From Ooceraea biroi (lineage: Eukaryota; Arthropoda; Insecta; Hymenoptera; Formicidae), in assembly GCF_003672135.1 (NCBI RefSeq), contig NC_039512.1:8882874-8946873 (forward strand): a stretch of 64,000 bases of DNA, read 5' to 3'. Shown here one piece after another: positions 11,472-24,492 of the stretch. Under the pieces are notes generated by a model. That model did not search any database. It saw only the letters and a list, made by a program, of their open reading frames with translations, and was not told the DNA's origin. Made by a program: the position numbers and the translations under genes. Position 1 is the first letter of the stretch, and every line of letters begins with the position of its first letter.

Positions 11472-13284
11472 CTACGATTCCCCCAAAATTATCTGAAAAT
11501 CCAACGCGTTTCGCGCGTTCTCGTTGATGTTCAACGCCCACAAGCTGCATTCCACTGTGAGCAACCTGAATGCTGTGGCAAATAAATCATATGTTAATAA
11601 AGTGCAGTACAACAATCGTGTCGCAAAGTTGTAATCTTCGCTTCAACTTTTCAAATTTTAATTTACTGCGCATGGAACAATGGTTTACGTGTGACGTTTT
11701 TAAACCGTAGCGCGACCATGGGAGCCAAATAATCCGTTTGACCTGCAAACGGGAAGTAATGCACGGGGAAGCCGGGATTCGGTAAATACTCAATTTCGCC
11801 GACGTGTTCCTTGTCGATGTTATTCGCTCCGTCGCACCATAACCAGATCTGAAGCTGTTGAAACGATTTCACAACAATGTGAAAACGCATTACGTTCGGA
11901 TAACGATCTGATAATCGATACTGATATCGATAATCGATCGATAATCTTATTGGTCAAAATATTCGCATGTTGCATTTTTTAAATGTGCGCGCCGATTCAA
12001 ATTTGTGATTCAACCAATTACGTTGAGACTTTGAATGATCGCAAAACTAGGTAGGTGGCAATTTTGAATTAAACCTTGTTCGAAGATCGCACGGATTCTT
12101 GCAAAGTATGCGGCATGTTTTCTGGTAACTGGGAAGATTTATTATAATGAACTGGTACCCAATCGAACCTCTGCAACATAATCGATTTACAAATAATTTC
12201 GAATTCATGGTAAAATACAATAAAAATGCAATTATGGATGAATATATTTCCGAGCCAAGATGCAGAAGCAAGATTCACCTTATTAAACTTAATGAGAACA
12301 CATGGCTGTGTTGGATACGTGTATCCATAGGGCGGTTTTCCGCAAACGCCGAGGCTTTCTATATCGAAGAAACAAGGTTTTATATCGGACGAAATTGGTG
12401 CTTCATCACTGCATTCCGCATCTGTCTTGTAATTCTCTTTACTTTTATTATATTCTAAAATAAAAACATTATATAATATAATTAATAATAATGAATTTTC
12501 TTCACTTATATCTTAAGAGAAAATATATAATTCTTGGTAAAATAAAATATTTATCTAAACTATTCTTCATAGTTTTATTTATTAGTATACGTGATACCTT
12601 GCAAAAAATCAGTCAAGGCTTCTATGTATCTCTTTGGCCGAGCATTCACACTTGAATTATCTATCCAAATAATTGGGGACTTTGTTGGTAGCAAAATAGT
12701 CGGTTTGAAAACAATCCCTATCAGAAAGCACTTATCATATATTACACCGATTAGATATAACACCATTATATGAGGATAATTAAAGAGTTTTATCAATCAA
12801 GTTTTTGTTGCGCTGTATATTATTTTTAATCCAATTAAATTATTTTAGTGTGAGAAAGAGATAAAAATACATTAAATTCAATGTACCTGGACTACTTATT
12901 TCTAGCTGACGAAAAAGCGGAATTTTGCTACGGAAGTAAGATCTAGGAATCAAGCCGCTATAAAGAAAATACGGTCGGTCCAATTTCGAAACGTAGTCGA
13001 TGCTGATCCACATCTGCAACGCGAAGAGGGATCCCAACACGCTGAAGAAACATGTGTAGAAGAATACCAGCAAAACTGTTCAAGCGAACAATGAGATAAG
13101 TTTTGGCTGACAATGTATAATTTTTTGGAAAAATGTTTAAATGATCACCCCACTCTTGCGCAGTTCTACCGAGGACAGTCTTCCGGTCTGGATTCCAAAC
13201 GAATCGCATGAAATTTTGTACCGGTCCCAGATCCGGCTCGGGTATCCTACTTCTATAATACTCTTCGTCGTGTAAAATATCCAT
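11472..13284 (-). CDS. Sodium/potassium-transporting ATPase subunit beta (nervana-like)
   Basis: Seven exons in transcript order join in phase to 327 aa: 13284-13149, 13075-12887, 12717-12598, 12454-12279, 12170-12075, 11854-11689, 11572-11472. The start MDILHDEEYY has a good context (AAAATGG). Residues 1-45 are cytoplasmic and end in the family signature GRTAQEW. Residues 47-69 form the single membrane segment. The ectodomain holds the six Cys expected for three disulfides (in contexts AEC, KPCFFD, GVCG, QPCVL, WCDG, VEC) and the motifs GFPVHYFPF and LAPMVALRF. The subunit assembles with the catalytic alpha chain and takes it to the plasma membrane. It is a type II glycoprotein. Which insect paralogue (nrv1, nrv2, nrv3 or other) it matches is unresolved. 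The exon 6 acceptor could be 6 bp later. Confidence 0.93.
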
Positions 13285-13879
13285 TTTAGCAAAAATCAAA
13301 TACTTCGCCTCAACGTGAAGTAAGCAATAAACAATTCATGCGTTGCTCTCGATGACGGAAATCGACACGTCCATCATTGATATTCCGCATTTCCGCTAAG
13401 GTTCTGATTGGCTGGCGCTAGGGAAATAGCTCCACATTCCAAATAATTCCTAGCCAGTAACCATCGATATTTTCGACATTCTTGTCGTATTACAAATATG
13501 TAATCTATGGTTTACGTCAGTTTATGCGGATGATTATGCATTGATGAATTCGTTGATAAACGAATATTTGAAGGAGTTACCTAGTTTTTATTGTTAACAA
13601 GCAACATTTCCAAAGCTGGTAATTTATCAAGTAAGAATCATCATTTTTATAAACGAGTAATTCTCTTATTTAACGTTTAACGATACGTATGCATTGTTCA
13701 TTGTTTCCGTTTTGGTTATGTTTATTGTTGCAATTTTATATTTATACACCTTTAATTTTTAGGTAATGACGCAGTACGGGTAAAAGTGACAGCCAGAGAT
13801 GAGATAATTTATCGTAATCAGTATTGACATTCTTCATTTGCTCTTGCTGAATGTTGATACAACAGCAAATGATACAACA
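13285..13879. promoter_or_regulatory. Divergent promoter region between ATPase beta and Vti1b-like genes
   Basis: The two start codons face away from each other, 595 bp apart. A likely 5' UTR intron of the SNARE gene runs from a GTAAGA donor at 13631 to the acceptor AG at 13761-13762. No TATA box is evident; a shared bidirectional promoter is inference. Confidence 0.4.
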
Positions 13880-14224
13880 ATGAATTTCGCCGTGGATTGG
13901 GAAACCGAGCACCGGCGTGTCTTGCTGGAGAGCAATGCAGCGTTGGAACGCTCGGCGCAATCGGTCGCGAGGTCGCAAGCTGTCGCAGCTGAAAGCGAGC
14001 AGATTGGGACAGAAGTGATCAGCGAGTTGGGTGGACAGAGAGAACGCCTGCTGCGAGCAAAGCGGCGTTTATCGCAGACGGATGAAGAATTGAATAAAAC
14101 GCGAAGAATTCTTAACATTATGCGACTAAAGGTCTTGACAAATAAGATTGTGCTAATTTTGATTATATTGCTAGAACTAGTCATACTTGGTATTATTGTG
14201 TATTTAAAATTCTTCCACAAATAA
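13880..14224 (+). CDS. VTI1B: Vti1b-like Qb-SNARE, short form lacking the N-terminal three-helix domain
   Basis: A single open exon encodes 114 aa from the ATG at 13880. It contains a SNARE coiled coil with heptads through ERSAQSVARSQAVAAE, SEQIGTEVISELGGQRE and TDEELNKTRRILN. It ends in one C-terminal membrane anchor (IVLILIILLELVILGIIVYL) and a short lumenal KFFHK tail. This matches the C-terminal half of animal Vti1b, including the LLELxILGxxVYxKFF ending. Vti1 proteins act in late endosome and lysosome fusion. Vertebrate Vti1b is about 230 aa with a Habc domain; no Habc exon is visible upstream, where the sequence looks like a UTR intron and exon. The protein is therefore either truly short or has an exon I missed. 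AATAAA follows at 14265. Confidence 0.82.
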   Translation: MNFAVDWETEHRRVLLESNAALERSAQSVARSQAVAAESEQIGTEVISELGGQRERLLRAKRRLSQTDEELNKTRRILNIMRLKVLTNKIVLILIILLELVILGIIVYLKFFHK

Positions 14225-14264
14225 GTTGCCTATTTTATTGTTAAGCTGAAGATTAAGATTATCG

Positions 14265-14270
14265 AATAAA
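14265..14270 (+). terminator. Polyadenylation signal of the Vti1b-like gene
   Basis: AATAAA 41 bp past the stop codon. Confidence 0.6.
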
Positions 14271-17200
14271 CTTGATAATGCGAGAAGTATACACAGTGGA
14301 ATATAACGTATATTGATAGTTAGCTTATTTTAATTTTATTCCATAAGCTTCTCCTTTCTTTCTCCTCTAAATGTTGTATAAGGCTGGATTGAGTACTTTC
14401 AATATTGTCAGGAATGATGGAACACAGCCTATGTAGATATAGAATTGGTAGACGCAAATTAGGAATGCCCTTAGAAAAGAATTCTTTATAATAAATTTGC
14501 CATTTCTACATTATCTAAAAAAAAACAAGTTAATTGGAAATTGTAAAATTGGTATATTTCATTAAGTACTGAGAGTCTAAATATGTCATATATGATTAAA
14601 AACGATTAAGAATGTCAATTATTAATATTTTTTAATAATTTTTAGCATTTCTTATGCTCATGAAAATTCTCTAAAAGATAATGATCAGTGCGGCAGGGCT
14701 GAATTTTATTTTAAAATTAGCTGTTTAAAATTAGATACATTCAAATTAGAAGATGCAATAAAACGAAAAACGTATAATGAAAAGGAAATGCAGTATTATT
14801 TTTAGCTACGATAATTAGCATTTAAATACAAGCTGGCACTTGTTGCAGATGTGAGGAAGGGTTTACGACGTAAAAGTAGATGGTAATGGGTAGAGCACAT
14901 TCGCTATTTATGGAATTGCTAATATCAGCATTTACGCTGCATTACCAACTTTGTGCGTTAATATCTAAATATGCACAGTAAGTATCTAAATATACCTCTA
15001 AGAGTACACCACAAATATTATTTTTTGGCAAACTCCTTTACATTGCAGCAGATTTTTGGTCATCTTTGAAATATTATTTTCTCATTAAGATCTGTTCTTG
15101 TGTAAAGTCATGTGTTCACCGCGTATGTGTGTATGTGGAGCGAGAGGAAGAAAATGAGAAATAATATTCTTCGCAATTGTCTTAATCAGTTCATTAGGCT
15201 TCAGGTATTTTATCCCTATGGTAAACATCGGCGGGTCTGAACCACGTGTTGCTCTATTGATCGGTTACAACATTTTCTTCGCAGCAGTCTGGCCTCATTC
15301 CATATACTTCTTATGACGTATGTCGTCGGAAGCTACCACGCCCTTTTCCATTAAAGAGCTTCAACAAAAGACGGCGAAAGACAACATGGTCCAAGAAAAG
15401 AAAAGTCAGAAACTTACCTTGCAACATTCCGCATTAATAATTGCACAGATTAGGTTGCTGGCATATCTTCCTCGCGCGTTGGATTGTCTTCTAAGAAGAA
15501 AAGGCAGGAATTGAAGAGTTATCTAATTCTGCTTCTTCAAGACTAAATATTGCAGATCTTTTTTCTTACGCAATCTTATAGTAATAATCGTTGATTATCC
15601 TAGGTGCATTCGGTTTTTTATCCTTGGTACAAAGTGCGGGCAAGTGATAACGAGCACTTTTTAGAATCTCATGACGTTTCAGGTGATCTGCCAGACTGGT
15701 TGGATCCGACTGGCTTTAACTGGATCGTGGCTGTTGAATCCCGAGATGTCTAGGCTCGCATTCGCCAGTTGCGCACATGCGAGAAATAATTATTTGCGAA
15801 GAACCAGTGAAAACGCGCGTGACTCGATCAAATTTCCTGCCGAGAATGGAAGTTTTATTTTAAGGACACGGTGATTTATGCATGATGAGAAATAGATCAA
15901 AATCGATTACCTCATTATTGTCCGTCGAGCCGATTGGCGATCCCTTCTTCTTCAAAATGCCCATTTGTTACCTGTTGCGGCCGTTTAGAGGAAAAAGACT
16001 AAAATAAAACTCTTTTTAAAAAATGTACTGGTAATCCAATGATATGGTAACTACTATCGATTTGAGACAGCACGAAAAGTACGGATACATACTCGCTGTC
16101 TTCGTAGAGACACCAATTATAGGAAGAAGTTCGTGGAATCGATCGCAATAGCGCCCACCATGGTCGAAGGAGAGAGAGGGAGAGAGAGAAAGATAAGCAA
16201 GGGACGAAATGATACTTGGCCTCATTGAAGAGATTATCCCCTTTGTTATTTAATCATAGGTGTGTCGATCGATTTTCTACACAAGTCCTCCGCGCCTCGA
16301 GCACGTGTGTCCTCATCGGAGTCACCCTTGTATTCGCCAGTACGGATTTTCCTTGGGAATGTAACAACTTACATGACTCACTTCGTGACTTCGAGACTGG
16401 AACGTTTAATACTTCAACGTGCAATGTAAACTTCTGCTAAATCACATTTCGAAATCCAGATAATATTTCGATGAGTATTATGTTACTTGTAAATGGCTTT
16501 GAAGCTTTACTCCAAACCGCTTATCTTAAGTACTACACGATGATTCCTTGAAGCATCATTGACTTGGTACTCGAGGTAAACGATCGATATTTACCACAAA
16601 CAAATAAATGGATATTGAAAGTAAAGCTTATGATACGACAAAGCGTAATGGTGCGTTTAAGTCGAATCACCGATATCACACAGGCAGCGTACAAATGTAA
16701 AGCGATGATAAAATAATGATGAAATTGGGAGGGACATCGTTATATTACTGTAATAAAAATTACGCAATACCGAGACGTGCCACGGGCATTAATTGAACTT
16801 ATCAGTGCGAATAAATGTTTGTTTCTTTAAACGCAGAGTATGTCTAGTTAAAGGAACAGCTTGGAGATGCGTTTTTTTAATGCAAGCGTATCATTGCGTC
16901 ATTGCTACAATATTCGCAAAGCTCGCAGGGATGCAGAGCTTCGCCTAATTGAGTGCTAAAAAATGTTATTATCTCCTTTGCGCATATATGTTAGTTGGCG
17001 CGCTGCAACCTCGAGAGACGCGCTGTAGTGAGAGAAATATCAGACGTAGCGGCGCCGTTTGAAAGTAATTATATATTCCACGCTGGCGTGGCTGATAATT
17101 AGTCTCGAGGGGAGCGCTTCCACAAGAGCAAATGAAGAGTATTGTTTCATTATATCAAATCGTGATCAGCTTGATATTAAATGCGAAGAATTAGATAACT

Positions 17201-18019
17201 GTTGCATCATGTTAATCGTTTGATCAAGATGAATTTCAATTCCTGGTTCACTTAAATTTTGTTTTTCGCGATTTTATGTGCGATTAATCGCAACAGTATT
17301 GCGGATGTCGGTCGCTTCTATATAACGTGTATTGTTTGCAAACTTTTGAAGCATGTAGACGCGCGTACTTATCATCATCATACGGAGCAATGTCACCATC
17401 TGGCAGGCTGCGCAGGGTAGAACTGACCTAATGCGAATTCCATTTGCTTTATTTAGAATCTCCTTGAAAACGCATAAAATACGGGAGTATCTCGGCCACG
17501 TGCACAACGAGAAAACACCTATAAACCAGAAGAGGCTTGCGAACGCTCATCTGCTCTCCCTTCCTCGTGGACGCAACCCATACCTTCTTCGCTCTCGTGT
17601 TGTTAATTAAAATCAACGTGCGATATCTTCGATAGATGTGCGACTGGTATAGGCATTTTTTGTAGATAGAAATGTGCATTAATTGTGTATTAAAATTTTG
17701 TATAAATTAAAATATGTAAAGTAAAATTACACGTATATACGAAGTAAAATTCTCGCGTTTTTGCAAATTGTAGTTGCAACGGATAAGCACGTTTGATGAG
17801 AGACCATTTTTATGGAAGCAAATTCCTTCCTCTTCGCGAAAATTTTCCGTTTTACCTGAAATGTTTCACACATTTCTATTACATTGGTGTCTTAAAACAA
17901 AAAAAACTTGTCAATATGGAGTAATGCTAAATATCATAATTCATGCTCGCGTTTTACTTGGAATTGCGTTTGTTACACTAATGGAGTGCAATTCCATTAT
18001 GAGAGATTCGTAGAGAGAC

Positions 18020-18060
<41 letters not shown>

Positions 18061-20519
18061 CAATAAAAATTCCGTGAAAATGATGCAATGACGCATTGTG
18101 TTATGAGTTAATTGTAATAATAAATGTGATGTAATGCGAAGCGAACATAGACTGCTCGTCTCTCGTATGTTTGGTAGCGAGATTCTGTGTAACGCTAAAA
18201 AAGATAACATGAAATACGCTGCGATACGAAAGATAATGCAAGAATTCTTTTAATCATCAACTTCCTGCTCGAATCACGATACTCGGAACAGGTTTTTCAA
18301 ATACGATATATATATTTTTTAAATACAATATTGCGGAGAATTTCCTTCTCTTTCTGATATAATAAATTAACAGTTTAATATAGTAATAAATTAATAAAAT
18401 TAATATATAGTAATTTATTATGTATATATACTTTTGACTATTAAGGTATGCTGTATGACTTCTCTCAGAATTCGCACATATCAGGTTTATTATGTAACAA
18501 AAGTAAAGCAATGGTAAAGCAATCATGGCGAGAAATCTTTGATCCCGATACGCGTACGGATAGGCGCGCGATTTCGCAATCGAGTCGTTAATTCAGATTT
18601 CCGTTCCTGATGGCACGCGAAGCTATAACTGGCCTTCCTGGTAGATTACGTACCGGACCACTAATGCCTCAAATTTTCACGCGACTTTGACAAATAGCAC
18701 CTGGCGCAGTTCTTCCCCCGCAATAAAAACATGATGCGACAACATTGCACATGAAACTTTTAAGAAAATCTTAACAACAAAGCTTGCAGAAAAATTGTTG
18801 AAATTTGAAGAATATCTAACTAACTAATGTAAATAAATCTCTTACAAATGAAGAATAGTAGCAACTCCCTTCAGCAAAATTTCTCTTGAAGCACTTCATT
18901 AGAAGAGAATGACGATGGATATCAGTCGCATAATTTTTGGCACGCATCCACCAAGTTGCAAATCGTTCCGTAGTATTGGCCATGAAATTTAGATCTGAAA
19001 CATATATAGTTGGCTTCAGAAAATATTGCTTAACAGGATTCCTCAGTGACAGCGAAGTTCGGCGAACGATTCGGGCCGCGATAGGCACCTTGTGAATCAT
19101 CGCGATATTTTTCTCGAACGAAAGCCCAATTCTCCACGTGGGCCACGCAAATAATTTTGAGTTTTATGTCCATGATCTTCCTAGTGGAACGACACGATGA
19201 ATCACCGATGTGCCTTCGAGGTGACATGCCACTTCTATCTATTCGCCATCAAATATTTGTATCATGCCAGCTGCGTGCGGAATTTTCGGTATTGGCAGTC
19301 TGTCAAGTTTCCCGTTTCCTTTCATCGATACAATTTGGTTTCTCTCACGTACAAATAAATTTCCGGACACATATACTAAAACTCGAGTCTATGCATATGT
19401 GTGTGTGTGACAGCGTGTGCACTATATTTCAAAATTCATTAGCAATTTTCTACGTAATTACAACTGGTCTTGGAAACGATTAACGAACTAAACTCATTGC
19501 TAAGATATTTACATACTATATTCGATACGAATTAACGAATTCTCTTAACGTGTAGCAGGCTGAAATCATTAGTCAGCTACATCGTCATATTTTCAGTATC
19601 ATGCTATTATATGATACAACAGCTAACACAACTTTCGAAATTGTAAATTTACAAAATTACGTTTTCTGATAAACAATATATTTTTTCGTACAAGAATTAT
19701 AAGATCTCGCTGCGCTTTTAGAGCATCGCTTTCACAAGATAGTGAAAGGAAGAAAAACATGAGGAAAAGGATCAAAAGTTTCATTTTTCCCCCTGGGCGA
19801 AAGCTGTGCATCATTTTTTGCAGAACCAATGAATATCGGCGAATTATATCCTCGCGCTTATTGGATAAAAATCTTTGTCAATTTTCTCGATACACGCACA
19901 ATGCGACAAATCCAATCTGCGAAGCAAGGGATGCGAGGAAAGAAAGAACCGTCGGCGGGCATGTCTTCCTCGTGTCTGATTTATCACTGAGATTTTAGGT
20001 CGAATTATCGGCAGATATTAATGTGTTCTGATTCTTGATCTAACAAAGACTAGCAGCATCATTTCCTATAAGAATTCGATCTCGCACGCGATTTCCTATA
20101 CATATTTGATATTTATATATGTATTATATTACCGATACAAAATAGATTTGTTATCTTCTTTTGCGTATTATTGTAACATTCTTATTAATGAGAAAATGAA
20201 ATTCTATCCATATATCTGCTTTTATATATAACTGTATTAGATATAGTACAACTGAAAACATAATTAGATAATCAAATAACTTCGCGAAAATTCATTGAAT
20301 ATGTAAAAAGCATTGCTAATTTTTTTGAAATATGTCTTTCTTGATAAGAAAAATTTGCATGTGATTCCACACTACCCTCGCATTCGTTGCTATCAAAAGC
20401 ATTTCTTAAATTATCTCATTTTTTTATATTTATATTTTTTATATTATATTTTATGTTCACAGAGATATTATTTTTTAAAACGTTGCGAGGGTATAATTAA
20501 ACTATGCAACATTGCCTAA
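14271..20519. other. Gene-poor intergenic sequence
   Basis: I recognise no protein or RNA gene. Open frames are short, overlap on both strands and match no family I know. The region is AT-rich with small purine and pyrimidine runs, including a (GA)n microsatellite. Confidence 0.5.
18022..18058 (+). repeat. (GA)n microsatellite
   Basis: About 18 uninterrupted AG dinucleotides. Confidence 0.9.
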
Positions 20520-20522
20520 TAA

Positions 20523-21267
20523 CACTAGTCAACACTGATTTTGTCACAAAAGGAATGACAGGTCATTTCGATAGGATTTTTCCCGTAGATTACGAATCTG
20601 AAACCCAAAATGTTCCATCACGTCACGTTTTTGAGAACACTGAGGTCAAATAGGTAAAAATACCTGTTTTGGCACTTTTTGAACCTTTGTCACAAAGGAA
20701 CGGGACGTGATAAAATACTCTATGTGTGCTCAAATTAAAGCTTGAACCTTAAACTTTAATGTTATGAAGCAAAAAACCCCATGTGACAATACTGTGAAAT
20801 CGTGTAGCACAGGTTTTTGACTGGGCGGCCAGGGCGCGCGCCAATTGTGTTCTCGCGTTTGACAACAAGACAATACCAAAAGGTGAAAATGTGAACAAAA
20901 CTGTTCTTTTGGAGATTTCTGGCATCGCTGATTCTGAATTCGGTATCCAGTGGCCGACCAGTTAAAAAACCTGTGCTACACGACTTCACAGTATTGTCAC
21001 ATGGTTTTTTGCTTCATAACATTAAAGTTTAAGGTTCAAGCTTAAGAGCCCATATAGAGTATTCTATCACGTCCCGTTCCTTTGTGACAGAGGTTCAAAA
21101 AGTGCCAAAAACAGGTTTTTTTTTAACTATTTGACTTCATTTTTCTCAAAAACTTGACGTGATGGAACATTTTGGGTTTCAGATTCGTAATCTACGGGAA
21201 AAATCCTATCGAAATGAACTGTCATTCCTTTTGTGACATAAAGAAGGTCGAAAATTGTTGACCAGTG
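20523..21267. mobile_element. Foldback DNA element with TAA target duplications
   Basis: Two arms of about 315 bp (20523-20838 and 20951-21267) are near-complete inverted copies around a spacer of about 110 bp. The ends are CACTAGTCAACA on the left and CACTGGTCAACA on the right when reverse-complemented. TAA flanks both sides (20520-20522, 21268-21270), which fits the TWA duplications of PIF/Harbinger elements. There is no coding capacity. The arms differ at scattered positions, so the insertion is not brand new. Confidence 0.75.
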
Positions 21268-21270
21268 TAA

Positions 21271-24156
21271 TTTATAAAAGTTACAATTTCATAAATTATA
21301 TACAATTATTGACATCATAATTTTATATTTAGTTTTGTTCCACTTCAATGTCACGTCATTATTTTTTATCTTAACGCAAGTTTTCGTGCAATTATCGCTG
21401 ATTGGATTTGTCATTACTGTACTTTTGCAACGCAATTCACAAGCTCGTCCGTACCGACGACGTAAATGTTAAGCATCGATTGCACAATGACACGACTATC
21501 CACGACACATTGTCGTGTGACGGGTCTATGTCATGCTTGCGGAACATCTTCTTCCGACAGAATATCTGATTACAATCAGTATAATCAATCTTCTCTTGTT
21601 TACGCAAAAGGAGCTTATTATATATCGCTTCATCCCTTTCAAATATACAAAGCACTGTTAATCTAATTTTTGAGCACTCGAAAATCGATTCACGTATCTT
21701 TTGTACAAATTTGGAAAACGTGGTGATATTTATTTACACATATGTACATGTATATATTTAAAAAGAAAGAGAGAGTGACAAAGATATTTATCCTCCCATT
21801 TATCTTGGAAAATATAATTGTTGGAAAAGAATTGTTAATCTAAATTAATAAATTAAATAATGAAGATATCTATAGTAAAGTGTTACATTTAGGCACGCAT
21901 AACAATACACGTGTAATATATTATATAATTATTTTTAAAAATCCGCGCTCTCTCACGTGCTATCGCGATCATCATAAAGTACTTCGGCTTAATTGTTTGT
22001 CACGAATTAAATCGCAATCTATGCTTCTTCGGAACGCAAGTCCAACTAACGATGATACGCAAGCGGTTTACGTAAAGCTGGCATGCCAAGCTTATCACGG
22101 GCCTGTTATACGATTCACGCTAACGTTAAACTCGTCCGAAGCCTGTTAAAAAGGTGCATCAAGTGTTTATATCATTTAGAGGTCGGGTGACCGTGGATTT
22201 GATTATCGGTCGCATGCGTGTGGCAGTAAACTGTCGTTAGCGTAACATAATACTCACTAGTGACACGCGCAACCTACGTCATCCCCAAGATGCTCCTTAT
22301 GAATTTAAGGCACGGATATGTATAGATATGCACATGACACTCAGTTCTTATCTGAAAGATAGAGCAATATTGTAAAAGTTTATTATTAAAGTCGTTTATA
22401 CTGGAAACTAAATCATAAGAGCGTAATATAATAATATCTCGATGTTATGTATGATATATATATTACATTAGAAATTTCGCTTATTAAAACAGAGATTAAT
22501 TAGAATAAAGATAAATGAAAATAAAGATTAATTAGTAGAGCACAAAGAAGAGAAGTGCAGAACGTTTTCGCTGACATTATCATGAGATATATCAAATTAT
22601 ATCAAATAATCATCTTGTTAAAAAAAGGCGTCTCGGTGCCAAGATAGCACATCCATCATATAAATTCAAATGTATATCAAGATATTCCTAATACACAAAG
22701 ATACACGTGTGCTAACATCAAGATAAAAACATAAATTAGCCGAAGAAAAATTCACATCTTCCTGCAATTATAAACAAAAAGACAGATTCTTAATCTACTT
22801 CGAATGACAATAGAGTTACTTAACGCTGCCAGACACGTGTCCGACATTACCCGTTCTTTTCTTAGATGCATATATATGCATGTATACAATATTATATTTT
22901 CGCGCTTTACGAGAAAAAGAAGAAAAGGAAGAAGATAAGTATATTAGGAACAAATCCGTTTTCCAGCATGTACAAATATAGCATCAACTGCTAAATACAC
23001 GCGCGCAAATTCATAAATCATGACCGCTCCGATGCATTAAGCGAGCGAAGCGTGAAACGCGCAGATGTATCGAAAATATTTGCGATACAGTCTGGGTGTG
23101 TTCCGTTTCACGCATATGCGCGCATTTATCTATAACGAATGTTACGTATAATATATATAATGCGCGCATATGCGTGAAACGGAACTGGGGGTTTGTGAGC
23201 AAACGAGACGGTTATTTATTCAAGTACTTATCGTTACTTAACCGATTAGCTACTTGTTGGGCAGAAAAATGGGTGTTAATCGCAATTGATAAGGGACCAA
23301 CGACGCGTATCTCCGGTAAATTCCTTTATCTTTTTTCTATGATGCGACATGTTATACGATAACGATGATAATAATCGGATCAGTGCGACATCAAATGCTT
23401 CCGCACATTTAATCAAAACTACATAAATATATAAAAATTCTCATTTCTCAAGAAAAAGAAGAAGAATTCTATATATTATAATGGATACAAATAGATATGT
23501 ATGCGCATTTTGTAGAGGCTTTAATATTATGTGAATTACATTGTGTACACGTTTAACTGTTATCTTCAACAATTTTTAAAGTGAAATTTCAAAAAAAGGC
23601 GATTAGAGATAAGTACATGATCGAAAAATGCTCTGCTCATCGTTATTATCATTACATATAAAATATTATACATACATATATAATATGGACAAATTTATCT
23701 ATGTCATAATTGAGAATGACCCACATTGCGCAGGTGTAAATAACAAACATTATCATAAGAGATAGTTAAGATATAACTGGTCCTTTCAAAAAGACCAAGC
23801 ACTCTTTTTTCATTATGTTTCCCTGTCCGAGGCTTGCAAATACCATTCAGTGATTTAGCGGAGTTGAACTTCGCCGGTAACAAGATACGGCTGTAAATCA
23901 TTCTTCAAAGGCACTAAGGACGGCACGTTGCACGTTGCAACTCGAGCAGCGCATCGTTCATTAGCAACAACAATAGCAAACAATAACTCGGCAAAAGAGT
24001 GGCGAGATAATCTACTCGTGAATCTTTCTTCCTACCATAAATTTCGAAGTAACAGTTCGCTCGATAGCTCGTATCTCTGCAAGGGTGCCCACGCCAGCGC
24101 AGACGATCTCACCGGAGTCAACGTCATCGAGCGCACATTGGCAGTTCCTCGTCGTC
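21271..24156. other. Gene-poor intergenic sequence
   Basis: No gene is recognised. The only distinct structure is the hairpin at 23100-23185. Confidence 0.45.
23100..23185. repeat. 86-bp hairpin with 27-bp perfect arms
   Basis: The arm GTTCCGTTTCACGCATATGC at 23100 (27 bp in all, through 23126) is repeated exactly inverted at 23159-23185 around a 32-bp AT-rich loop. It could be a tiny MITE or a transcribed hairpin. No target duplication is clear. Confidence 0.7.
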
Positions 24157-24492
24157 TATATAATGACGGAACCGCTGAAAAAGTTACTTAGTCGCTCGCG
24201 GAATTCGATCGCCGGCCGGCCTTTGGCGACTCGCGCTGATAATGACATACGCGACAATCGCGGATCGCCCAGCAATTTTATTTTAACAGTGACAACCTCC
24301 GGAACGCAAGACTTCTCGGTGCGCGTACCTTCTGTAAGTCTGTCGGCGAACAGACGTTCGACAAAGATTTCCCGAAGAGTTCTGGCCCGACCAAAGCGAC
24401 GCTATTAATACTGGAGCTTCTGAGATCTCGATACTGCGGTCTTCCCTTCCGGTTGACCCTTATGCGACTTTAGAGTATAATGACGTATTCAG
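24157..24492 (+). promoter_or_regulatory. Candidate promoter and non-coding first exon of the SLC12 cotransporter gene
   Basis: TATATAA at about 24157 is followed 31 bp later by an initiator-like TTAGTC, then about 300 bp of GC-richer sequence ending in a strong donor, CAG/GTGAGT, at 24492/24493. The first coding exon at 27764 begins after a good acceptor and carries 10 bp of UTR, so a spliced upstream leader exon is needed. Linking the two is inference. Confidence 0.35.

Noticed and set aside
15320..15514. 64-codon plus-strand frame in gene-poor DNA
   Set aside because: Too short, no homology seen, no clear splice or promoter context.
18816..19227. Two overlapping minus-strand frames
   Set aside because: No family resemblance and no consistent exon structure.
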